Shown here: positions 51,213 to 59,587 of the stretch, piece by piece
Layout: every line of letters begins with the position of its first letter
Position numbering within the stretch: position 1 is the stretch's first letter
Source: Pseudomonas sp. MN1F
GTDB lineage: Bacteria; Pseudomonadota; Gammaproteobacteria; Pseudomonadales; Pseudomonadaceae
Assembly: GCF_009391885.1 (NCBI RefSeq)
Contig: NZ_VZII01000051.1
Span: 19,078-83,077 of the forward strand
Direction: 5' to 3'
Length of the DNA stretch: 64,000 nucleotides
The notes under the pieces: model-generated
The model's input: the letters and a program-made list of their open reading frames with translations, nothing else
Databases searched by the model: none
What the model was told of the DNA's origin: nothing
Position numbers and translations under genes: made by a program

Positions 51213-51494
51213 TCACTCAGCTGGTTTTTTCAACTTCGGGTTAGGGAAGAACTGCACGGTCTGGACCTTGGCCGGCGCTGCCTTCGGCGCCAGCTGGTTG
51301 ACCCGCGTACCGAGCTCCTTGGGCACCGACAGGCCTTGCTCATTAAGGGTGTCGGTAAAGCCACACGCCACGCACTCGCGGTGCGGTACGTCGTCTTCGC
51401 TCCACATCATCAGCTTGTCGGGCTCGCTGCACGCCGGGCACACCGCCCCGGCGATAAAGCGTTTCTTGGTCTTGTTCACAGCTACCTCGCTCAT
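51213..51494 (-). CDS. YheV-like zinc-ribbon protein
   Basis: This 93-aa protein has a zinc ribbon with CPACSE and CVACGF (two CxxC pairs) flanking DKLMMWSEDDVPHRE, then a Pro/Lys/Ala-rich tail. This is the YheV (DUF2387) pattern, usually encoded right after prlC, as here. Its ATG overlaps the prlC stop. Cytoplasmic, function unknown. Confidence 0.85.
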   Translation of the reverse strand: MSEVAVNKTKKRFIAGAVCPACSEPDKLMMWSEDDVPHRECVACGFTDTLNEQGLSVPKELGTRVNQLAPKAAPAKVQTVQFFPNPKLKKPAE

Positions 51495-53542
51495 GCCGCA
51501 GCGTCCTCGGTCAGGCCACTGTGGCGCAGCAATGCATCAATGGAAGGCTCACGCCCACGGAAGTCCACGAACAGCTCCATGGGTTCGCGCGAACCGCCGC
51601 GGGCCAGGATCGCTTCACGGAACGCGCGGCCGGTCTCGGCATTCAGCACGCCTTCTTCCTCGAAGCGTGAGAAGGCATCGGCCGACAGCACTTCAGCCCA
51701 TTTGTAGCTGTAGTAGCCCGCCGCGTAACCGCCAGCGAAGATGTGCGCGAAGCTGTTGGGGAAGCGGTTGTACGCCGGCGGGCGCATCACCGAAACCTCA
51801 TCGCGCACACCTTCAAGTACCTGCAGCACGCTGCGGCCGTCGCCGTGGCTGGCGTGCAGCTCGAAGTCGAACAGCGAGAACTCCAGCTGGCGCACCATCA
51901 TCATGCCCGACTGGAAGTTTTTCGCCGCGAGCATCTTGTCCAGCAGGTCCTGGGGCAGAGCCGCGCCGGTTTCGTAGTGGCTGGAGATCAATGCCAGGCC
52001 TTCCGGCTCCCAGCACCAGTTTTCCATGAACTGGCTTGGCAGCTCGACCGCGTCCCAGGCCACGCCGTTGATGCCGGACACACCGGCATGTTCGATGCGG
52101 GTCAGCATATGGTGCAGGCCGTGGCCGAACTCGTGGAACAGCGTGGTGACTTCATCGTGGGTCAGCAGCGCAGGCTTGCCAGGTGCGGCCGGGGTGAAGT
52201 TGCACACCAGGTTGGCCACCGGGCTCTGCAGCTCGCCGCCAGCAGTACGGCGACGGTCGCGGGCGCCGTCCATCCAGGCACCGCCACGCTTGTTGGCGCG
52301 GGCGTAGAGGTCGAAGAAGAAGCGACCGACGTGCTGGCCGTTTTCCTTGATCTCGAACAGACGCACGTCCGGGTGCCAGCTGTCGAAGCCCTTGAGTTCG
52401 GCGATCTCGATGCCGTACAGGCGCTGGACGATGCTGAACAGGCCGCTGAGCACCTTGTCGATCGGGAAGTAGGCGCGCAGGGTTTCCTGCGACACGCTGT
52501 AACGCTGCTCGCGCAGCTTCTCGCCGAAGTAACCGGCGTCCCAGCTGGCCAGCTCAGGGCAGCCCTGCTCGGCAGCGTACGCCTTGAGCTGCTGCAGGTC
52601 CTGGGCGGCAAACGGCTTGGAGCGCTTGGCCAGGTCACGCAGGAAGCTCAGCACCTGGTCGCTGGACTCGGCCATCTTGGTCGCCAGGCTCAGCTCGGCG
52701 TAATTCTTGTAGCCCAGCAGCCCGGCCAGTTCCTGGCGCAGGTCGAGGATCTGCTGCATGACCGGGCCGTTGTCGAACTGGCCGGCGTTCGGGCCCTGGT
52801 CCGAGGCACGGGTGCAGTAGGCGGCGTACAGCTCTTCGCGCAGGGCGCGGTCACTGGCGTAGGTCATCACCGCGTAGTAGCTGGGGAATTCCAGGGTGAT
52901 CAACCAGCCGTCGAGGCCCTTGGCCTGGGCAGCAGCAGCCATCTGCGCCTTGGCAGAATCGGTCAGGCCGGCCAGTGCGGCTTCGTCGGTGACGTGCTTG
53001 GTCCAGGCCTGGGTGGCGTCGAGCAGCTGGTTGGAGAAGCGGCTGCCCAGCTCGCTGAGCTTGCTCTGCACTTCGGCATAACGCTGCTGCTGGTCGGCCG
53101 GCAGGTCGATGCCCGACAGGCGGAAGTCACGCAGGGCGTGCTCGAGGATAGTCTTCTGGGCCACGTCGAAGCTGGCGGCTTCCGGGCTGTTGACCAGTGC
53201 CTGATAGGCTTCGAACAGCGCACGGTTCTGGCCCAGTTCGGTAGAGTAGGCGCTCAGCGCGGGCAGGCAGGACTCATAGGCCTCGCGCAGTTCCTGGCTG
53301 TTGCACACTGCATTGAGGTGGCTGACCGGGCTCCAGGCGGCGCCCAGGCGGTCGTTCAGTTCGTCCATGGCCAGCACCAGGCCGGCCCAGGTAGGGTTGT
53401 TGCCCTGTTGTTCAAGGATCTCGGCAATGGCTTTACGGTTGTCGGCCAGGATCGCTTCGATCGCCGGCAACACGTGTTCGGCACGGATTTGCGAGAAGGG
53501 CGGCAGATCGTAGGACTGCAGAAGCGGGTTGTTCGCACTCAC
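51491..53542 (-). CDS. prlC: Oligopeptidase A
   Basis: This is a 683-aa M3 zinc peptidase acting on short peptides, including degraded signal peptides. It has the zinc motif TLFHEFGHGLHHMLTRIEH, the third ligand in VAWDAVELPSQFMENW, and the substrate-binding FPNSFAHIFAGGYAAGYYSYKWAEVL. The GTG start at 53542 gives SANNPLLQSYDLPPF, the family N-terminus; the frame to 53578 adds 12 unlikely residues. It overlaps yheV. Confidence 0.93.
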   Translation of the reverse strand: MSANNPLLQSYDLPPFSQIRAEHVLPAIEAILADNRKAIAEILEQQGNNPTWAGLVLAMDELNDRLGAAWSPVSHLNAVCNSQELREAYESCLPALSAYSTELGQNRALFEAYQALVNSPEAASFDVAQKTILEHALRDFRLSGIDLPADQQQRYAEVQSKLSELGSRFSNQLLDATQAWTKHVTDEAALAGLTDSAKAQMAAAAQAKGLDGWLITLEFPSYYAVMTYASDRALREELYAAYCTRASDQGPNAGQFDNGPVMQQILDLRQELAGLLGYKNYAELSLATKMAESSDQVLSFLRDLAKRSKPFAAQDLQQLKAYAAEQGCPELASWDAGYFGEKLREQRYSVSQETLRAYFPIDKVLSGLFSIVQRLYGIEIAELKGFDSWHPDVRLFEIKENGQHVGRFFFDLYARANKRGGAWMDGARDRRRTAGGELQSPVANLVCNFTPAAPGKPALLTHDEVTTLFHEFGHGLHHMLTRIEHAGVSGINGVAWDAVELPSQFMENWCWEPEGLALISSHYETGAALPQDLLDKMLAAKNFQSGMMMVRQLEFSLFDFELHASHGDGRSVLQVLEGVRDEVSVMRPPAYNRFPNSFAHIFAGGYAAGYYSYKWAEVLSADAFSRFEEEGVLNAETGRAFREAILARGGSREPMELFVDFRGREPSIDALLRHSGLTEDAAA

Positions 53543-53644
53543 GGTTCGGATACCTTGGCAGAAGAAACACTGCCCCATCTTAATTACAATCGACGCCGAC
53601 CGCAGCAGGCAGCCTGCCTATCGGCACAGATGAGAGACGCTATC

Positions 53645-54193
53645 ATGGCCATCCGCAGCTTCCAGCAACACACTCCGAAAGTGGGACTCAGGGCGTTCGT
53701 CGACCGTTCGGCGGTGGTCCTGGGTGACGTGGAAATCGGCGAGGACAGCTCTGTCTGGCCGCTGACGGTGATCCGCGGCGACATGCACCGCATCCGCATC
53801 GGCGCCCGCACCAGCGTGCAGGATGGCAGCGTGCTGCACATCACCCACGCCGGCCCGTTCAACCCTGACGGTTTCCCGCTGATCATCGGCGACGAGGTGA
53901 CCATCGGCCACAAGGTCATGCTGCATGGCTGCACCCTGGGCAACCGCATCCTGGTCGGCATGGGCAGCACCATCATGGATGGCGCCATCGTCGAAGACGA
54001 AGTGATCATCGGTGCCGGCAGCCTGGTGCCGCCCGGCAAGCGCCTGGTCAGTGGCTACCTGTACATGGGCAGCCCGGTGAAGCAGGTGCGCCCGCTGAAC
54101 GATCAGGAACACGCCTTCTTCCCCTACAGCGCCGGCAACTACGTCAAGCTCAAGGACCAGCACCTGGCCGAAGGCTACGACCAACCGCAATGA
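53645..54193 (+). CDS. Gamma-class carbonic anhydrase-like protein
   Basis: This 182-aa left-handed beta-helix protein has hexapeptide repeats (AVVLGDVEIGEDSSVWPLTV, then ILVGMGSTIMDGAIVEDEVI). The three zinc histidines are recognisable in HITHAG and TIGHKVMLHGC. It is the YrdA/PaaY-like gamma carbonic anhydrase family; many members have weak or unknown activity. An in-frame ATG at 53630 is an alternative start. Its stop overlaps the HAD gene's start. Confidence 0.88.
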   Translation: MAIRSFQQHTPKVGLRAFVDRSAVVLGDVEIGEDSSVWPLTVIRGDMHRIRIGARTSVQDGSVLHITHAGPFNPDGFPLIIGDEVTIGHKVMLHGCTLGNRILVGMGSTIMDGAIVEDEVIIGAGSLVPPGKRLVSGYLYMGSPVKQVRPLNDQEHAFFPYSAGNYVKLKDQHLAEGYDQPQ

Positions 54194-54864
54194 TCCCGAC
54201 TACCGAGACGAACATGCACCAGCAGAACATCCTCTTCGACCTCGACGGCACCTTGACCGACCCACGTCTGGGCATCACCCGCTCGATCCAGTACGCCCTG
54301 GCCAAGCTGGGTATCGACGAACCCGACCTGACCCGCCTCGAACACTTCATCGGCCCGCCACTGCTACAGGCCTTCATGCAGTTCTACAGCTTCGATGAAG
54401 CCAAGGCGTGGGAAGCAGTGAACTTCTACCGGGAACGCTTCCGAGTCACGGGCTTGTACGAGAACCTGGTGTTCGAAGGGGTGCCTGAACTGCTCGAAGC
54501 CCTGAATGGCCAAGGCCGGACGCTGTATATCGCCACGTCCAAACCGTGGGAGTTCGCCCGGGAAATTGCTCGGCATTTTGCTTTCGATCACCATTTCAAG
54601 GTGATCTATGGCAGCGAGCTGGATGGCACGCGGACCAACAAGGTCGAGCTGATCCGCCATCTGCTGGATGAGGAAGGGCTGGATCCTTCGCAGACGTTGA
54701 TGATCGGCGACCGCAAGCATGACCTGATCGGTGCGCGCAGTAATGGCTTGCAGGCAGTGGCGGTGGGGTATGGGTTCGGTAGCCAGGAAGAGCTGGTGGC
54801 CGAGGCGCCGGCCTTCCACTTCGCTACTGTGGCCGATATGCATCAGGCCTTTATCCAGGGCTGA
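54190..54864 (+). CDS. HAD-superfamily hydrolase, phosphoglycolate phosphatase-like
   Basis: This 224-aa cytoplasmic protein has HAD motif I in FDLDGTLTDPRLG, motif II in IATSKPWEFA and motif III/IV in MIGDRKHDLIGARSNG. It therefore probably dephosphorylates a small phosphate ester. The ATG overlaps the gamma carbonic anhydrase stop (ATGA); an ATG at 54214 (MHQQNILFDLDG) is a possible alternative start. Confidence 0.85.
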   Translation: MIPTTETNMHQQNILFDLDGTLTDPRLGITRSIQYALAKLGIDEPDLTRLEHFIGPPLLQAFMQFYSFDEAKAWEAVNFYRERFRVTGLYENLVFEGVPELLEALNGQGRTLYIATSKPWEFAREIARHFAFDHHFKVIYGSELDGTRTNKVELIRHLLDEEGLDPSQTLMIGDRKHDLIGARSNGLQAVAVGYGFGSQEELVAEAPAFHFATVADMHQAFIQG

Positions 54865-54870
54865 GGGCAA

Positions 54871-54891
54871 TGGGGCCGCTGTGCGGCCCCA
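54871..54891. terminator. Bidirectional hairpin between convergent genes
   Basis: TGGGGCCGC-TGT-GCGGCCCCA forms a perfect 9-bp stem between the HAD gene and the convergent peptidase gene. Same module as at 34553 and 56942. Confidence 0.65.
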
Positions 54892-54904
54892 CATTCTCAC
54901 CGGC

Positions 54905-55987
54905 TCACATCAATTGCTGCAGAACTGCTTTCCTCTCGGCAACCGGCAATCGCCCAAGCTGCTCGACCCGCCCGTAAAACCGCCCCCAATCCCCACCCAC
55001 CTCCCGGAACAGGGCCGCAAACGCCGGCACCCACTGGTCATAAAGCCCGAACGGCAACAGCTTGGCATTGCTCAACGGCGCATAGATCCAGGCGTCATAG
55101 CGCTTGTCCCCATTCCACTGGCTGTCCCGCACCTGCTGGTACTCACTGCGCAAGCGCTCGAACTCCGCCTGCTTGGCCGCCCGCTTGTGCACATCGTCCA
55201 ACGGCCCTGCATAAATCGCCTGCAACCGCTCACGGCTGGCCAGCACCAACCGGGTGAACTGGTCGCTCTGCTGCGACTGATCCGCCCCGATCGCCGCAAG
55301 CCCACGTGCTGCGCGCCATTGCCGCGTGCCTTCCTGCTCGACGAAGGTGGCAAACGACTCGTTGAACTCGGTGTCGTCCTGCACATAAAAGCGCTGATGA
55401 GCCAGCTCATGGAAGATCAGCGTGGCCAGCCGCTCATCCCCCCAACCGAGCATCGAAGACAGGATCGGGTCATCGAACCAGCCCAGCGTCGAATAGGCTT
55501 CGACACCGCTCACGTACACGTCCAGGCCTTGCTGGCGCATCAACGCCGCCTCACCACGCGCCGCACCCTGGCGGTAATAGCCGCGGTAGGCGACGCAGCC
55601 GGCAATGGGGAAACAGTGGGTTACCGGCTGCAGTGACAGTTCAGGCGTGGCAAACACGTTCCACACCACGTAGGGGCGTTGCAGATCGGCGTAGAGCCGA
55701 TAGCTGCGGTTGTCCGGCAGCTTGAGCTGTTCGCTGGCAAACACCCGCGCCTCTTCGGCATGGGCCAGGCGAGCGCGCAAGCGCGGGCTGCTGGCCGGGT
55801 CGGCAATCACCTTGTCCACAGGCTGGCGCGCCCGTAACAGCTGCCATTGCCCCTCGGCCAACTGGCCGTAATAGCCCACGGTGCTGCAACCGTTCAGCAG
55901 AAAGGCGCCCAGCAGGGGAACCAAACGCCTGAAAACGCAGTCGAGTGGCCCAGGGCCTGAGCGCTTGAAAAGAACAAAGAGATCCAT
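54905..55987 (-). CDS. Lipoprotein aminopeptidase-like zinc protease (PF10023 type)
   Basis: This protein has about 360 aa. A lipobox-like LLNGCS follows a hydrophobic segment. The zinc-protease motif HELAHQRFY is followed by the downstream Glu in FNESFATFVEQEG, as in the putative aminopeptidase family PF10023. The mature protein faces the periplasm. The N-terminal start is uncertain: the ATG at 55987 gives a long polar leader before the hydrophobic stretch; a TTG closer to the signal (about 55924) is possible. It is divergent from the lipoprotein gene at 56055. Confidence 0.75.
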   Translation of the reverse strand: MDLFVLFKRSGPGPLDCVFRRLVPLLGAFLLNGCSTVGYYGQLAEGQWQLLRARQPVDKVIADPASSPRLRARLAHAEEARVFASEQLKLPDNRSYRLYADLQRPYVVWNVFATPELSLQPVTHCFPIAGCVAYRGYYRQGAARGEAALMRQQGLDVYVSGVEAYSTLGWFDDPILSSMLGWGDERLATLIFHELAHQRFYVQDDTEFNESFATFVEQEGTRQWRAARGLAAIGADQSQQSDQFTRLVLASRERLQAIYAGPLDDVHKRAAKQAEFERLRSEYQQVRDSQWNGDKRYDAWIYAPLSNAKLLPFGLYDQWVPAFAALFREVGGDWGRFYGRVEQLGRLPVAERKAVLQQLM

Positions 55988-56054
55988 CTGGGGCTATCCA
56001 ACTCGCTCACGGCCAATGCGCTCCAAGACTATCTCGCCAAGGGGGAGTTTCGCC

Positions 56055-56468
56055 ATGCGTGCACTGTTGGTCACCGGCTCACTGCTGCTGGTTTCTGCCT
56101 GTTCAACCCTGCCCGACCCGGACCCGAACCTGGCCTGGGTCGACCTCACCCCCTATGACGATGCCTCGCTGGACGCCAAGCAGGTGGACGAGCGCGACTG
56201 GGCTGATACGCGCTATTTCGAGGTGCCGCCCGGCAGCCACGAGCTGACCGTGCGCTACCAGTTCCCGGTCACGCCAAGCAATATCGGCCCGGTCGGCGAA
56301 CCCTTGTGGCGTGATTGCCAGGTCAAGCTGACCTTCAAGGACTTCAGCGCCGGCCAGCGCTACCAGCTGCAGGCCGGCAGTATCGGCTTCCGGCCATGGA
56401 TCAAGCTGTACGACCACCAGCAAAAACTGGTCGGGCAGGGCCTGCCAGCGGGTTGCCAACGCACCTGA
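56055..56468 (+). CDS. Small lipoprotein, paralogue 1 of a tandem pair
   Basis: This 137-aa protein has a signal peptide ending LLVSACSTL, so it should be lipidated at Cys16. The mature part carries AWVDLTPYDDAS, RYFEVPPGSHELTVRYQFPV and CQVKLTFKDFSAGQRYQLQA. It shares length, motifs and even its GGGAGTTT RBS region with the next gene, so the two are products of tandem duplication. Function unknown. Confidence 0.8.
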   Translation: MRALLVTGSLLLVSACSTLPDPDPNLAWVDLTPYDDASLDAKQVDERDWADTRYFEVPPGSHELTVRYQFPVTPSNIGPVGEPLWRDCQVKLTFKDFSAGQRYQLQAGSIGFRPWIKLYDHQQKLVGQGLPAGCQRT

Positions 56469-56523
56469 ACCGCACAAACGGCGCTATGCTTGTAACTTGT
56501 GTATCGCGAGTGGGAGTTTTGCC

Positions 56524-56937
56524 ATGCGCCAGCCCATGATGCTGATCGCCCTCAGTGCACTGGGGGCTTGCGCCAGCCCCTTGCCGCCCGTAGACCCCGC
56601 CAAGGCGTGGGTCGACCTCTACACCGTCACGCCTGGCCGCATACTCATGGCCGACCGCCTCGACGGCCAGCGCCTGGACGATGGCCGCTACTTCCAGCTA
56701 ACCCCCGGCAAGCATGAACTGGTGGTGCGGTTCGACTATGAAATCTATGCCGGCGGCATGCTCACCAGCCCCAAGGAACGGACCTGCTACCTGACCGTTC
56801 GCTTCGATGACTTCAAGGCCGGCGAGCGCTATCGCCTGGAGGCTCGGGCACCGGTGATGGACCCGCAGGTGCTGCTGTACGACGCCAGCCGCAAGGTAGT
56901 GGTGAACGAGCCAAGCGACGTGTTCTGCATACCCTAA
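56524..56937 (+). CDS. Small lipoprotein, paralogue 2 of a tandem pair
   Basis: This 137-aa protein has the lipobox ALGACAS (Cys15). Shared features with paralogue 1 are AWVDLY, GRYFQLTPGKHELVVRFDY, CYLTVRFDDFKAGERYRLEA and a final cysteine near the C-terminus. It lies 55 bp after the first copy with the same RBS context (GGGAGTTTTGCCATG). Divergence is considerable, so the duplication is old. Function unknown. Confidence 0.8.
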   Translation: MRQPMMLIALSALGACASPLPPVDPAKAWVDLYTVTPGRILMADRLDGQRLDDGRYFQLTPGKHELVVRFDYEIYAGGMLTSPKERTCYLTVRFDDFKAGERYRLEARAPVMDPQVLLYDASRKVVVNEPSDVFCIP

Positions 56938-56941
56938 GCAC

Positions 56942-56963
56942 TGGGGCCGCATTTGCGGCCCCA
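56942..56963. terminator. Bidirectional hairpin between convergent genes
   Basis: TGGGGCCGC-ATTT-GCGGCCCCA, a 9-bp stem followed by ATCATTT, lies between the lipoprotein gene and the convergent DUF1161 gene. Confidence 0.65.
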
Positions 56964-56968
56964 ATCAT

Positions 56969-57202
56969 TTATCGGTCGTTCTTCTGGTAAATGATCTTCT
57001 TCGTCCCGCCCTCACAGCTGCCAACGACCATGTTCTGATCCTTGACCTCACTGTTGGGCACGATTTCCAGGGTATAGGACGTCACACCCTGGGCCTGGAT
57101 CTTGGCTTCGATCTCAGCCTTGAGTTCTTCGCACGGTTTCACCGCCGCCAATGCAGAAGTGGCCACAAGCGAAGCCAGCACGGCGATTGCTACGCGAATC
57201 AT
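56969..57202 (-). CDS. DUF1161 family exported protein (copy 1)
   Basis: This 77-aa protein has a signal peptide (about 1-19). The core is KPCEELKAEIEAKIQAQGV, SYTLEIVPNSEV and VVGSCEGGTKKIIY, the DUF1161 signature with two cysteines likely forming a disulfide. A second copy lies at 58897-59118. Function unknown; periplasmic. Confidence 0.85.
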   Translation of the reverse strand: MIRVAIAVLASLVATSALAAVKPCEELKAEIEAKIQAQGVTSYTLEIVPNSEVKDQNMVVGSCEGGTKKIIYQKNDR

Positions 57203-57275
57203 GGAACGGCTCCTGGCAAGGCAGCTGCGCTGCCGACGCTGTTTAGACTACAGCAAACCGTCGCCGTTGCGCCGC

Positions 57276-57701
57276 CTAGCCCACCAATGCAGCGTCCAGG
57301 GTGATCTTCGCGTTGAGCACTTTCGACACCGGGCAACCGGCCTTGGCCTTGTTGGCGATTTCGAGGAACTGCGCCTCGCTGGCCCCCGGCACCTTGGCCT
57401 TGAGGATCAGGTGCACGGCGGTGATGGCAAAGCCGTCGGGTTGTTTATCCAGCGTGACTTCGGCAATGGTATCGATGCGATCCGCAGTGAGCCCGGCCTC
57501 ACCGAGCATCATCGACAGCGCCATCGAGAAGCAGCCGGCATGGGCAGCGCCGATCAGCTCTTCCGGGTTGGTCCCCGGCGAGCCCTCGAAACGGGTGTTG
57601 AAGCCATAAGGGTTCTGCTTGAGTGCGCCGCTTTCGGTGGAAAGCAGGCCTTTGCCATCCTTCAGGCCACCTTGCCAGATCGCCGATGCTGTCTTTTTCA
57701 T
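57276..57701 (-). CDS. osmC: OsmC-family peroxiredoxin
   Basis: This 141-aa enzyme reduces organic peroxides using two cysteines, seen in AAHAGCFSMALSMML and KAGCPVSKVLNAKI. The N-terminus KKTASAIWQGGLKDGKG and the spacing fit OsmC rather than Ohr. It is typically osmotically and stationary-phase induced. A clear RBS (GGAGG) precedes the ATG. Confidence 0.88.
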   Translation of the reverse strand: MKKTASAIWQGGLKDGKGLLSTESGALKQNPYGFNTRFEGSPGTNPEELIGAAHAGCFSMALSMMLGEAGLTADRIDTIAEVTLDKQPDGFAITAVHLILKAKVPGASEAQFLEIANKAKAGCPVSKVLNAKITLDAALVG

Positions 57702-57854
57702 GATGCCTCCTGGTCATAGGGTTACTACCTACATTTTCGAGGCCTGCGTCTTACAGCAAGTTCAGAGCAATCACACAGTGAGCATTGAATCCTTCGAATC
57801 TGCCCATACAGAGTCCTAAAGGCCTCCGGGCCAACCACTCTTGCGGAGGCTCCA

Positions 57855-58859
57855 ATGACGCAGCTGCGTGACCTGAAGATATCCACCCTCGACCTGGTGC
57901 CGGTGCGCGCCGACCAAGGCCCGGCGCAATCGCTGCACAACTCGCTGGACCTGGCCCGGCATGTCGAGCGGTTTGGCTACAACCGCTTCTGGGTGGCCGA
58001 ACACCACAACATGGACGGCATCGCCAGCTCGGCCACCTCGGTATTGATCGGTTACCTGGCCGGCGGCACTTCAACCATTCGCGTCGGCTCCGGCGGCATC
58101 ATGCTGCCCAACCATGCGCCGCTGGTGATCGCCGAGCAGTTCGGCACATTGGCCAGCCTGTATCCCGGGCGTATCGACCTGGGCCTGGGCCGTGCACCAG
58201 GCTCCGACCAGATGACTGCCTACGCCTTGCGCCGCGACCGCGCCGGCAGCGCCGATGACTTCCCGGATGATGTCGAGGAGCTGTCGCGCTACCTTGGCCC
58301 GCGGACCGATGATCAAAAAGTGATCGCGGTGCCCGGTCACGACACCAACGTGCCCCTGTGGCTACTCGGTTCCAGCCTGTTCAGCGCGCAACTGGCCGGC
58401 ATGCGCGGCATGCCTTACGCCTTTGCCTCGCATTTCGCTCCGCGCTACATGCATGAGGCAATCCGCATCTATCGCGACCATTTCAAGCCGTCGACCACGC
58501 TGGACAAGCCCTATGTGATGCTGGGGATTCCGATGGTTGTGGCGGAAACCGACGAAAAAGCCGAATACCTGGCAACCTCGGTGTACCAGCGAATCCTGGC
58601 GCTGATCCGTGGCCAGAGCCTGATGCAAAAACCGCCAGTGCCCAGCATGGACGGGCTATGGCTGCCCCATGAGCGCGATGCCGTGGGGAGCTTCCTCGGC
58701 CTGGCGATGATCGGCAGCCCGCAGAAGGTACGGGCCAAAGTGGAAGTGCTGCTGGAGCAGACTGGGGCGGATGAGCTGATCTTCACCTGTGATCTGTATG
58801 AACATGCGGACCGGATTCGGTCGTATGAGCTGATGGCACAGGCGCTGAAGGCCGAGTAA
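57855..58859 (+). CDS. LLM-class (luciferase-like) flavin-dependent oxidoreductase
   Basis: This 334-aa protein is a member of the bacterial luciferase fold family (MsnO8/YhbW-like). It has the N-terminal STLDLVPVRADQGPAQSLHN, the core GYNRFWVAEHHNMDGIASSATSV, GGIMLPNHAPLVIAEQFGTL and GRIDLGLGRAPGSDQMT. It probably uses reduced FMN; the substrate is unknown. It starts at an ATG after TTGCGGAGG and is divergent from osmC. Confidence 0.88.
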   Translation: MTQLRDLKISTLDLVPVRADQGPAQSLHNSLDLARHVERFGYNRFWVAEHHNMDGIASSATSVLIGYLAGGTSTIRVGSGGIMLPNHAPLVIAEQFGTLASLYPGRIDLGLGRAPGSDQMTAYALRRDRAGSADDFPDDVEELSRYLGPRTDDQKVIAVPGHDTNVPLWLLGSSLFSAQLAGMRGMPYAFASHFAPRYMHEAIRIYRDHFKPSTTLDKPYVMLGIPMVVAETDEKAEYLATSVYQRILALIRGQSLMQKPPVPSMDGLWLPHERDAVGSFLGLAMIGSPQKVRAKVEVLLEQTGADELIFTCDLYEHADRIRSYELMAQALKAE

Positions 58860-58863
58860 GTAT

Positions 58864-58885
58864 CTTCGCGGGCAAGCCCGCGAAG
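58864..58885. repeat. REP palindrome between LLM and DUF1161 genes
   Basis: CTTCGCGGGC-AA-GCCCGCGAAG, identical to the core of the element at 25745-25774, including the following AATCC. It sits between convergent genes. Confidence 0.85.
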
Positions 58886-58896
58886 AATCCAGCGCA

Positions 58897-59118
58897 TTAG
58901 CCGCGGCGGTAGACAATCTCCTTGCTACCGCCCTCACAGCTGCCGATTACCTTGCCAGCCGGCTCACCTTTCTTGACGATTTCCAGCTTGTAACCCTTCA
59001 CACCCTTGGCATCGAGCTTCGAGGCGATCTCGGCCTTGAGCTCTTCACAGGGTTTGCCGGCGGCCATCGCCCCACCGGCCAGCACCATCAAACCCAACGC
59101 CAGCATCAGTTTCTTCAT
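58897..59118 (-). CDS. DUF1161 family exported protein (copy 2)
   Basis: This 73-aa protein is a paralogue of the protein at 56969: signal peptide, then KPCEELKAEIASKLDAKGV, YKLEIVKKGEP and GKVIGSCEGGSKEIVY. The start at 59118 is used because AAGGA is correctly spaced; the ATG at 59127 touches the RBS. The two copies flank the osmC and LLM genes. Confidence 0.85.
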   Translation of the reverse strand: MKKLMLALGLMVLAGGAMAAGKPCEELKAEIASKLDAKGVKGYKLEIVKKGEPAGKVIGSCEGGSKEIVYRRG

Positions 59119-59221
59119 CGATCGCATTCCTTGTACAGATGAGAAGACCAGAAGGGCGCCGCCAAGGCGCCCTCCGGTGTTATAACGCCATCACGCAGGG
59201 CTATTCCAGCCCGGGAATGTT

Positions 59222-59437
59222 TCAGCTGTTGGCGATGCGGAAGCCAACCTTCAGCGTGACCTGGAAATGCGCCGCCTTGTTGTCGCGGATATGGCCACGG
59301 GTATCGACCACTTCGAACCACTCCAGGTGCTTGATGCTCTTGCCGGCTTCGGCCAGGGCATTGTTGATCGCCTCTTCGATGCTGGTGGGCGAGGAACCCA
59401 CCAGCTCGATCTTCTTGTAAGTGTGATGATCGGTCAT
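59222..59437 (-). CDS. Dodecin family flavin-binding protein
   Basis: This 71-aa protein shows the dodecin pattern: KKIELVGSSPTSIEEAINNALAEA, SIKHLEWFEVVDTRGHI and AAHFQVTLKVGFRI. The tryptophan stacks on the flavin in the dodecameric hollow sphere. It acts as a flavin store. The RBS AAGGAG precedes the ATG. Confidence 0.92.
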   Translation of the reverse strand: MTDHHTYKKIELVGSSPTSIEEAINNALAEAGKSIKHLEWFEVVDTRGHIRDNKAAHFQVTLKVGFRIANS

Positions 59438-59587
59438 GAGCGTTCTCCTTGGGTGACAGTGAGATTGAGCCTAGCAGTGCAAGCCCGGTTTACCTGCGAG
59501 CCGCTGCCCTTTGCCAAAGTTCGATCGCACTTTTGCGCACCCCCGGGGTCGCAATCCTTACAGTCCATACTGCAAAGGAGAGTCAAC

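Noticed and set aside
51743..53644. Long plus-strand frame running into the gamma carbonic anhydrase gene
   Set aside because: This stretch is antisense to prlC. The real gene starts at 53645, where the beta-helix homology begins.
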